Positions 54,982 to 64,000 of a stretch of DNA of 64,000 bases are shown in pieces. Under the pieces are notes generated by a model. The model worked only from the letters and a program-made list of their open reading frames with translations. It was not told the origin of the DNA and searched no databases. Position numbers and translations under genes: made by a program. This DNA comes from Dastarcus helophoroides (Eukaryota; Arthropoda; Insecta; Coleoptera; Bothrideridae). Numbering within the stretch: position 1 is the stretch's first letter; each line of letters opens with the position of its first letter. The DNA is taken from NCBI GenBank assembly GCA_028583605.1, contig CM053331.1, forward strand, positions 32,466,411-32,530,410. The letters are read 5' to 3'.

Positions 54982-56539
54982 ATATTTTCAATTTTAAGCA
55001 CGTTTAACTGTTTAATTACAGAACATTTAATGGTCAAAAGTCGAAGTATAAAAAAAATGAAACCATCCTAAAAGAAAAAATGAATTATATTTAAGTTTTC
55101 AAATGAAGTCAAATTTTAGGAAAAAACATTTATTTGAGAACATTCTGCCATTTGGAAAACAAGATATATTTATAATTTTTAGAAAAATCATAAAACGAAA
55201 GAAAAATCAAATTTTGAAAGCTTCGAGAAACCATCGAAAACTTTAAAAAAAAAGTCAAATTTTTCCAAAGAAAAACGCTAGATTTTGAGAATAAAGTAAA
55301 ACGAAATAAGCAGAATTAAAAATTAATTTTAGAAAAAATTAAGTTTTAAAATAATTAGTAAAATAGTTTTGAAAGTAAAGACAATGTTATAAAAAACCCC
55401 AAATTTTGAGAAATGTATCAAACTTTAAAAAAGTTATAATTTCCCAGAAAACGCAAAATTTTAAGAATAAAAGTCAAACTTTCCAAACAAAATGAATTTC
55501 GATGAAAAAAATTAAAATTTGTAGAAACATAACAAAATGTCCAATTATGAGATAAAAGTCAAAATTTCGAAAAAAAAGTAAGCCTTGCGAAGAGAGTCGA
55601 ATTTTCCGAAAAATAAAACATTTGCAGTAAAAGCTAATATTTGTGAGAATTGGGGAAATTTTCAAAAAATCAATCTGCAATACAAAGTCGACAACACTTC
55701 TAGAAAAAAAGCAGCAGTTTAGAACAAAATCGAAAAAGGTTAATTTTGAAAAACGTCAAATTTTGTGAATACAATTTAATTTTGCAAAAAAGGGAAATAT
55801 TCTGAGGTGAAGTTCCAATCATAAAACAAAAATTAATAAAAAGTCAACAAGAGCCACGTTTGTTGTGTTTTTTAATCTTTCTTGGTTAGAGGAGACAAGA
55901 TTTGTATTTTTATTTAAGAAAATGTGATATTTATAATAAAAAATAGAAATTTTGGGGAAAAAACAAAATTTATCATAGAAAATTTGACATTTTGAGAAAG
56001 GTAAAACAAGAAGTCTAACGTTCCAAAATTTTGAAAGAAAAATCGATAATCTTTTCTAGAGGAAAGAGAATTTTGAAAATAAAGATCGAAATTTTTATGA
56101 AAACTTTGCTTTAATAGAAGGTTGATGTTTCTAGAAAGGTGGAATAAAAAATCCATAAAACTCATCCATAAAAGAAACTTGAAAATTTAAAATATATACA
56201 AAATAAATTATATGTCAATCAAAATTTCTACGAAAATTTTTTGTAAGTAAAAATTCACAATAACAGTGGACATTTCAAAAAGAAAAGTTAAACAACATTT
56301 TTGCAATTTTTTTAAAGTTAATACGTATTTAAAGAAAAAATAGAACTTTTATAAAATCAGCAACATTTTTTACATAAAAGTATAGCCATTTCAAGAAAAA
56401 ATGAGCAAAAAGTAAAATAAAAAAAATCAAAACTTCTATAACATAAGTGAAAATTTCGAAAAACACTTTTACATTTCGAGAAAAAAGATCGAAATCTCTA
56501 CTACTTTTTTAAGCAAAGTTAACATTTCGAAATAAAAAC

Positions 56540-56660
56540 AGTGCGGCTCGATGGCTTAATCGGTTGAGCGCCGGCCATCAGGGTCATAAACAGGGCCGTG
56601 CTGTGCTATGATGCAAAGAGACGGCATCTTAAGGGGGCAACATAAGCAGCTAAATCAAAA
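56540..56660 (+). repeat. SINE-like segment
   Basis: GCGGCTCGATGGCTTAATCG, then GGTTGAGCGCCGGCCATCAG, and GGGCCGTGCTGTGCTATGAT. The A-box-like word TGGCTTAATCGG differs from the TRGCNNAGYNGG consensus at one position. Confidence 0.45.
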
Positions 56661-58441
56661 TATAACTAAAAAATTTTACACATCGCTTTTCTATATCGGT
56701 CGATGTTAAGGGTGGGCAAATGCGGCTGAAGGGTCGCTTTTGCCGCATTGACGAAGATCGACAAAATTTCCAGAAAAAACCAATTTGGAAGAGACTCAAA
56801 ATTTTTAAGATTGCTGACCTCGATTTTTATTTTATTTAAAGTTGAAAAAAGATCGAATTTTCCCATGAAATATTTTTATTACAATTTCGAACTAATTTTG
56901 AGTAAAGAAGCAAATTTCTAGAACCAAAAGTTTTCAGGAAAAGTCAAAGTATAAAAAAATGAAACCACCTCAAAAAAAATGAATTATATTAAAGTTTTCA
57001 ATAGAAGTCAAATTTAAGAATATACATTTCTTTGAGAACATTCTGACATTTGGAAAACAAGATATATTTGTAATTTTTAGAAAAATCATAAAACGAAAGA
57101 AAAATCAAATTTTAAAAGCTTCGAGAAACCGTCGAAAACTTTAAAAAAAAAGTCAAATTTTTCCAAAGGAAAACGCTAGATTTTGAGAATAAAGTAAAAC
57201 GAAATAAGCAACATTAAGAATTAATTGTAGAAAAAATTACGCTCTAAGATAATTAGTAAAATAATTTCGAAAGTAAGGACAATGTTAAAGAAAAAAAACT
57301 CCAAATTTTGAGAAATATGTCAAACTTTAAAAAAGTTAGAATTTTCCAGAAAAAGCCAAATTTTAAGAATGAAAGTCAAACTTTCCAAACAAAATGATTT
57401 CCGATGAAAAAAATTGAAATTTGTAGAAAGATAACGAAATGTCCAGTTCTGAGATAAAAGTAAAAATTTCGAAAAAAAAAACTTTGCGAAACGAGTCGAA
57501 TTTTCTGAAAAATAGAACATTTGCAGTAAAAGCTAATATTTGTAAAAATTGGGAAAACTTTTAAGAAATCAATCTTAAATACAAAGTCGACGACATTTCT
57601 AGAAAAAAAAGCAGCAATTAAGAACAAAATCGAAAAAGGTTAATTTTGAAAAACGTCAAATTTTGTGAATACAATTTAATTTTGAAAAAAAGCGAAATAT
57701 TCTGAGGTGAAGGTCCAATTATAAAACAAAAATTAATAAAAAGTCAACAAGAGCCACGTTTGTTGTGTTTTTTAATCTTTCTTGGTTACAGGAGACAAGA
57801 TTTGTATTTTTATTTAAGAAAATGTGACATTTATAATAAAAAATAGAAATTTTGGGGAAAAAACAAAATTTATCATAGAAAGCTTGACATTTTGAGAAAG
57901 GTAAAGCAAGAAGTCTAACGTTCCAAAATTTTAAAAGAAAAATCGATAATCTTTTCTAGAGGAAAGAGAATTTTGAAGATAAAGATCGAAACTTCTATGA
58001 AAATTTTGCTTTAATAGAAGGTTGATGTTTCTAGAAAGGTGGAAAAAAAATCCATAAAACTTATGCATAAAAGAAACTTGAAAGTTTAAAATATATACAA
58101 AATAAATTATATGTCAATCAAAATTTCTACGAAAATTTTTTGTAAGTAAAAATTTACAAAAACAGTGGACAGTTCAAAAAGAAAAGTTAAACAACATTTC
58201 TGCAATTTTTTTAAAGTTAATAAGTATTTAAAGAAAAAATAGAACTTTTATAAAATCAGCAAAATTTGTTACATAAAAGTATAGCCGTTTCGAGAAAAAT
58301 TGAGCAAAATATCAAAATTTAAAAAAAATCAAAACTTCTATAAAATAAGTGGAAATTTCAAAAATCACTTTTACATTTTGAGAAAAAAGATCGAAATTTC
58401 TACTACTGTTTTAAGCAAAGTTAACATTTCGAAATAAAAAC

Positions 58442-58570
58442 AGTACGGCTCGACGGCTTAATCGGTTGAGCGCCGGCTATTTGCCATCAGGGTCATAAAC
58501 AGGGCCGTGCCATGCTTAGATGTAAAGAGAGGGCATCTTAAGGGGACAACATAAGCAGCTAAATCAAAAT
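58442..58570 (+). repeat. SINE-like segment, most complete
   Basis: ACGGCTCGACGGCTTAATCG, GGTTGAGCGCCGGCTATTTG, CCATCAGGGTCATAAACAGG and GCCGTGCCATGCTTAGATG in order. It is the fullest copy of the head region; the tail runs into AT-rich sequence. Confidence 0.45.
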
Positions 58571-60499
58571 ATAACTAAAAATTTTTACACGTCGTTTTTC
58601 TATATCGGTCTATGTCAAATGCGGCAGAAGAGTCGCTTTTGCCGCATTGACTAAGGTCGACAAAATTTACAGAAAATAACCAATTTGGAAGAGATTCAAA
58701 ATTTTCAAAATTACTGACCTCAATTTTTATTTTAAAGTTGAAAAAAATCAAATTTTTCCATGAAATATTTTTATTACAATTTCGAATTTTAAGTAAACAA
58801 GTAAATTTCTAGAAACAGAAGTTTTCAGGAAAAGCTGAAGAATAAAAAATGAAACCATCTCGAAAAAAAAAATTATATTAAAGTTTTCAAAGGAAGTCAA
58901 AGTTTAAGAAAATACATTTCTTTGAGAACATTTGAAAAACAAGATATATTTGTAATTTTTAGAAAAATCATAAAAGGAAAGAAAAATCAAATTAGGAAAG
59001 CTTCGAGAAACCATCAAAAATATTTAAAAAAAACAAATTTTTTCAAAGAAAAACGCTTGTTTTTAAAAACAAAGTAAAACGAAATAAGCAAAATTAAAAA
59101 TGAATTGTAGAAAAAATTAAGTTCTAGGATAATTATTAAAATAATTTCGAAAGTAAAGACAATGTTAAGAAAAACTCCAAATTTTGAGAAATGTGTCAAA
59201 CTTTAAAAAAGTTATAATTTCCCAGAAAACACCAAATTTTAAGAATAAAAGTCAAACTTTCCAAACAAAATGAATTTCGATTGCCGCATTGACGAAGATC
59301 GACAAAATTTCCAGAAAAAAACCAATTTGGAAGAGACTCAAAATTTTTAAGACTGCTGACCTCGATTTTTATTTTATTTAAAGTTGAAAAAAGATCGAAT
59401 TTTCCCATGAAATATTTTTATTACAATTTCGAACTAATTTTGAGTAAACAAGCAAATTTCTAGAAACAAATTTTCAGGAAAAGTCGAAATATAAAAACAT
59501 CAAACCATCTCGAAAAAAAAATGAATTATCTTAACGTTTTCAAAGGAAGTCAAATTTTAAGAGAATACATTTCATTGAGAACCTTCTGACATTTGGAAAA
59601 CAAGATATATTTGTAATTTTTAGAAAAATCATAAAACGAAAGAAAAATCAAATTTTAAAAGCTTTCAGAAACCATCGAAAACTTTTAAAAAAAAGTCAAA
59701 TTTTTCCAAAGGAAAACGCTAGATTTTAAAAATAAAGTAAAACGAAATAAGCAAAATTAAAAATTAATTGTAGAAAAAATTAGGTTCTAAGATAATTAGT
59801 AAAATAATTTCGAAAGTAAGGACAATATTAAAGAAAAAAAACTCCAAATTTTGAGAAATATGTCAAACTTTAAAAAAGTTAGAATTTTCCAGAAAAAGCC
59901 AAATTTTAAGAATGAAAGTCAAACTTTCCAAACAAAATGATTTCCGATGAAAAAAATTGAAATTTGTAGAAAGATAACGAAAATTTCGAAAAAAAAACAA
60001 ACTGCGAAAAGAGTCGAATTTTCTGAAAAATAAAACATTTGCAGTAAGAGCTAATATTTGTGAGAATTGGGGAAATTTTCAAGAAACCAATCTTCAATGC
60101 AAAGTCGACGACATTTCTAAAAAAATGCAACAATTTAGAACAAAATCGCAATAGGTTAATTTTGAAAAACGTCAAATTTTGTGAATACAATTTAATTTTA
60201 AAAAAAAAAGGAAAATATTTTGAGATGAAAGTCCAATTATGAAACAAAAATTAATAAAAAGTCAACAAGAGCCACCTTTATTGTGTTTTTTAATCTTCCT
60301 TGGTTTCAGGAGACAAGATTTGTATTCCAATTTAGGAAAATTTGATATTTATAATAAAAAATAGAAATTTTGGGGCAAAAACAAAATAATCCTAGAAACC
60401 TTGACATTTTGAGAAACGTAGAGCAAGAAGCCTAACGTTTCAAAATTTTAAAAGAAAAATCGATAATCTTTTGTAGAGGAAAGGGAATTTAGAAAATAA

Positions 60500-60570
60500 C
60501 ATAAACAGGGCCGTGCCGTGCTATGATGTAAAGAGACGGTATCTTAAGGGGGCAACATAAGCAGCTAAAT
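60500..60570 (+). repeat. SINE-like segment, tail only
   Basis: Begins abruptly at ATAAACAGGGCCGTGCCGTG; the tRNA-like head is deleted. Confidence 0.45.
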
Positions 60571-61879
60571 CAAAATATAACTAAAAAATTTTACACATCA
60601 CTTTTCTATATCGGTCTATGTTAAGGGTGGGCAAATGCGGCTGAAGGGTCGCTTTTGCGACATTGACGAAGATCGACAAAATCTCCAGAAAATAACCAAT
60701 TTGGAAGAGAGTCAAAATTTTTAAGACTGCTGACCTCGATTTTTATTTTATTTAAAGTTGAAAAAATCGAATTTTCCCATGAAATATTTTTATTACAATT
60801 TCGAACTAATTTTGAGTAAACAAGCAAATTTCTAGAAACAGAAATTTTCAGGAAAAGTCGAAATATAAAAACATGAAACCATCTCGAAAAAAAATGAATT
60901 ATCTTAAAGTTTTCAAAGGACGTCAAATTTTAAGAAAATACATTTCATTGAGAACATTCTGACTTTTGGAAAACAAGATATATTTGTAATTTTTAGAAAA
61001 ATTATAAAAAGAAAAGAAAAATCAAATTTTGAAAGCTTCGAAAAACCATCGTATGCTTTTAAAAAAGTCAAATTTTTCCGAAGAAAAACGCTAGATTTTG
61101 AGAAAAAAGTAAAACGAATTAAGCAAAATTAAAAATAAATTGTAGAAAACATTAGGTTTTAAGATAATGAGTAAAATAATTTCGAAAGTAAAGAAAATGT
61201 TAAAAAAAACTCGAAATTTTAAGATACGTGTCAAACTTTAAAAAAGTTAGAATTTCCCAGAAAATGCCAAATTTTAAGAATGAAAGTCAAACTTTTCAAA
61301 CAAAATAAATTCCGACAAAAAAAACTGAAATTTGTAAAAACATAATGAAATGTCCAATTCTGACATAAAAATCAAAATTTCGAAAAAAAGTAAACCCTGC
61401 AAAGAGAGTCGAATTTTCCAAAAAATAAAACATTTGGAGTTAAAGCTAATATTTGTGAAAGTTGGAAAAATTTTTACGAAATCTATTTTCAATACAAAGA
61501 CGAAGACATTTCTAGAAAAAATGCAACAATTTAGAACAAAATCGAAAACAGGTTAATTTTGAAAAACGTCAAATTTTGTGAATACAATTTAATTTTGAAA
61601 AAAAGGAAAATATTTTGAGATGAAAGTCCAATTATAAAACAAAAATTAATAAAAAGTCGATTTTTGAGAAGAAAAATGGCAGATTTAAAAAAGAAGTAAA
61701 AATAAAGTGAAAAAGAAAGAAAGTAGAAAGAGCTGCTAAAGGAACTGAAATTTTAAGCAGAAAGTCTAATTTTAAGAATAAAATCGATATTTTGAAAAGC
61801 AGACAAATATAGAGAAGAGCAAAACTAGTCGAAATTTCAAAAAGATGGTGGATTTTTACAAGAAGATCCACATTTTTAG

Positions 61880-62021
61880 GTAAAAAAAAATGTCCAGCGG
61901 AATACATGCATAAGACAGAGAGGGCCATTGTTCCCCTCTGCCCTATTATGACTACGCCTATGTACTAAGAACAACCCTTTAGTCCGATTAGTATGGATCT
62001 TATACATAAGAGTGTTAATAG
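61880..62021. other. Short spacer with a possible transposon end
   Basis: CCCCTCTGCCCTATTATGAC then TACGCCTATG resembles the inverted end of another arthropod DNA transposon (CATAGGCGTAG...), but only one end is seen. Confidence 0.3.
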
Positions 62022-63369
62022 CAGGAAGCACCATAAGTAATGGTACATAGAGCAGATTTTCCGTATAAAAATAACGTGATTTAGCCACATTTACCTTATA
62101 CCAAAAGTTGATATTAACAGAGATAGAGGGTGTCAAAGTTGAAAAAAAAATTGTGATTTTTTCGCATAACTGATTTTACTATGAACAAAAAATTTGGCAT
62201 AGGGGAGTTTCTTTGGTCAAGAAATTCTAATTTGCTAACAGATTGCCAGTAACTCATAGGGGGTGCCACCTGCGCTACCTTGTATTATTTTAAAGCATCA
62301 TAACTTTTTTGTGCCTTTATGCAGACTTATTTTAAATAGATATTTTTATTAACCTACATTTTCTACGTAAAAAAGGTATACTTTCCAAATGTTGATACAA
62401 ACAACCGTTTTCAAGATCTTTGCCTTCAAAGTTTGCAGCACGTTTATTTTAAGTTATGTAAATGTGAATTTTTTGCAGTAGGTTCCAAAATAAAAGTAAT
62501 AAAACTGACTCTAAAATGGTTTTTATCAAATATTACTCTACTGACATTATTATTACACGAAGCAAATATAAATAAAATATCAAAACAAAATTTATTTTCA
62601 AAAATAAGTATGTGGGGAATGGCTTTTTTCATGTAAAAGGATTGTAAACAATTAAAAATCTGGCTGTCTTTTATTGAAATTCATCTTTAAATATCTGCTT
62701 TGACCACACAGATTATTAAAATTTTCTTGTAAAACTCAGTCATCATATCTCGCATCTCTGTGTTAGAAAATAAATTACGTCCTAATTTTTTGAATTTTCT
62801 TTATTAAGATTTTCAAAATTTAGATAAAAATATTATCAGCAAAGTAATATTTGACATAAATAACTTTCAAAGCTGTCTGATGATTACTTTTTTTCAAGTC
62901 TACTTCGAAAATTTAACATCCTGGTAATTTAAAACCAAGACACGTCAAGCTTTAAAGGCAAATATCTTGGAAACAGTTGCTGGAATCAACGTTTAGAAAG
63001 TACACCCTTTTTACGTAAAAAATATAGGGAAATAAAATAACCCATTTAAAATAATATACGTGGGTGCACAAAAAAGTTATGATGTTTTAGAGTTATGCAG
63101 AATAGCGCAGGTAGCGCCCCATATCAGCTGTTAATAATATGTTAGCTAATTAAAGTTTGTTGACTTAAGAAACCCCCTTGTTCCAAATGTTGTACTTATA
63201 TTACAATTCATTTCATAGTTATACAGAAAAATCAAAATTTTTTTTCAACTTTGATACCCTGTATCTCTGTTAATATCAATTTTGGTATAAGGTAAATGTA
63301 CCTACATCACATTATTTTTATTCGAAAAATCCACCATTGCTCTGTGTACCATTACTTATGGCGACCCTG
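62022..63369. mobile_element. TA-flanked hairpin transposon, copy 2 (full arms)
   Basis: The left end is CAGGAAGCACCATAAGTAAT and the right end, inward, CAGGGTCGCCATAAGTAAT. The inverted arms extend about 430 bp each, including CATCATAACTTTTTTGTG against CACAAAAAAGTTATGATG. It is in opposite orientation to the copy at 38534 by its asymmetric centre. A TA follows the right end; the left flank has lost the exact TA. No transposase. Confidence 0.75.
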
Positions 63370-63374
63370 TATAT

Positions 63375-63466
63375 GATCCATGAAAATATATCTGACCCAA
63401 AGGCCTCTTTAATACTCAAACTTTGGTTGATTTTTATCCGCGGTCAAAAAAGGTTGTCGACCCCTG
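63375..63466 (-). mobile_element. hAT-type terminal fragment
   Basis: Read on the minus strand it starts CAGGGGTCGACAACCTTTTT, the classic end of many hAT elements (CAGGGGTCGGCAACC). The other end is not in the window or is not recognisable. Confidence 0.5.
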
Positions 63467-64000
63467 ATTTAGACTAATATTATAAAGAGACAACTTCTGA
63501 TCGACTGAAAAACTTCTAAATATTGTTTTATAAGCTAAAGATAAAATCTTCGAACGCAATTTTGGCTCCATTAGACAAAATTTTGAGAGGTTGAAAGGTC
63601 GAAAAAAAAGAAAATTTAAAACTTCGAGAAAGTTAAAGTTTTAAAAAAAAAAGCAAGATTTTTAAAAAGTTAAAAATTATGAAACCAAGCCAAAACTTTA
63701 TAAAGGGCTCAAACTTAAAAAAAAAAACGAAATATTAAATTTTTTTTAGAAATTTAGACCAACGGTCGAAATTTAGAACAAAGGTCGAAATTTTCAAAAA
63801 AAAGATAGCTTTCAAAAAAGGTCTTAATTTTGGAAAACAATCGAACATTTGAAAAATTGAAATTTTCGATAAAAGTGAAAATTACGAAAGAGAACAAAAT
63901 ATTCGAAGTTGACATTTTGAAAAACTAAAAAATTGCAAAAAAAAACTTACCAAGAAAAATGTTTCAAAATTTGAAGAGAAATATGACACTGAAGAAAAAT
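63467..64000 (+). repeat. Degenerate AT-rich repeat, plus polarity
   Basis: GTCGAAATTTTC words with A runs resume and continue to the end of the window. Nothing else is seen. Confidence 0.65.

Larger units (their letters stand above)
54408..55035 (+). mobile_element. Hammerhead-bearing tandem insertion (retrozyme/Penelope-like)
   Basis: A 628-bp insertion flanked by AAAAG (54403-54407 and 55036-55040). Four other units of the surrounding array show the uninterrupted site TTTTCAGGAAAAGTCGAA or close variants (56931, 58830, 59473, 60847). The insertion consists of one full 466-bp unit plus the first ~162 bp of a second, both starting GATACTTATA. Each contains a hammerhead motif. The non-repeated part has an open stretch and an AATAAA, but no protein that I can place. 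Confidence 0.85.
51881..61870 (+). repeat. Tandem array with a ~1.9-kb unit
   Basis: The word AAGAGCCACGTTTGTTGTG recurs at about 53333, 55849 and 57750, with AAGAGCCACCTTTATTGTG at 60267 and AAGAGCCACCTTTGTTGTG at 52269. After subtracting the 628-bp insertion plus its duplication, the first interval is about 1.89 kb and the second about 1.90 kb. The third is longer because about 0.65 kb (58640-59280) is duplicated at 59281 onward. The leading unit is shortened by a deletion near 53015. Each unit carries half of a hairpin repeat, a SINE-like segment, and plus-polarity AT repeat. No gene. Confidence 0.8.

Noticed and set aside
1..64000. CRISPR arrays, tRNA or rRNA genes, bacterial operons
   Set aside because: The regular repeats seen are diverged AT satellites or transposons without unique spacers. 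The only tRNA-like sequence lacks a B box and acceptor stem. Nothing prokaryotic is present.

Overview
The window is animal nuclear DNA, most likely from an arthropod and probably an insect. It has spliced coding exons with GT/AG borders, strongly AT-rich introns, and a load of arthropod-type transposons (mariner, hAT-like, Jockey-clade LINE, Ty3 LTR element, hammerhead-bearing elements). I cannot name the species. Genes take up very little of the sequence.

Genes. Four plus-strand exons (3764-3917, 4467-4716, 17497-17847, 26979-27229) join in phase into the middle and C-terminal part of a SCYL2-type (SCY1-like pseudokinase 2) protein. The kinase-like N-terminus lies upstream of the window, and I could not find the C-terminal end. 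Its introns are 549 bp, 12.8 kb and 9.1 kb, the larger two packed with transposons. A 177-residue minus-strand reading frame at 48397-48930 is the only other convincing host coding sequence, and I do not recognise it.

Layout. 1-3.7 kb: degenerate AT repeat and upstream intron. 4.8-16.3 kb: one mariner copy opened by four insertions (two hAT-like elements and two 5'-truncated LINEs), one LINE being hit again by a hairpin repeat; the insertions carry target-site duplications. 18-26.9 kb: minus-polarity AT repeat with a ~600-bp tandem unit, into which a Ty3-type LTR element (19187-23792) inserted recently: LTRs of equal length that look identical, and a 1229-codon open frame lacking most of protease and reverse transcriptase. 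29.0-32.3 kb: a 5'-truncated Jockey-type LINE. 34.8-43.8 kb: a large imperfect inverted repeat around a TA-flanked hairpin transposon. 52-61.7 kb: a tandem array with a ~1.9-kb unit. One unit of that array is interrupted by a 628-bp insertion carrying two hammerhead ribozyme motifs 466 bp apart. 62.0-63.4 kb: a second, longer copy of the hairpin transposon.

Most of the remaining sequence is a very degenerate AT-rich repeat built around GTCGAAATTTT followed by an A run. It keeps one strand polarity for kilobases and then flips. An interspersed hairpin repeat family (about 17 copies or pieces) has arms that contain a hammerhead-like core (CTGAAGA ... GAAAC). Together with the two clear hammerheads, this points to self-cleaving, Penelope/retrozyme-like retroelements as an active force in this genome. 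All coordinates, alignments and folds were made by eye from the sequence; family names rest on recognition of motifs, not on database searches.
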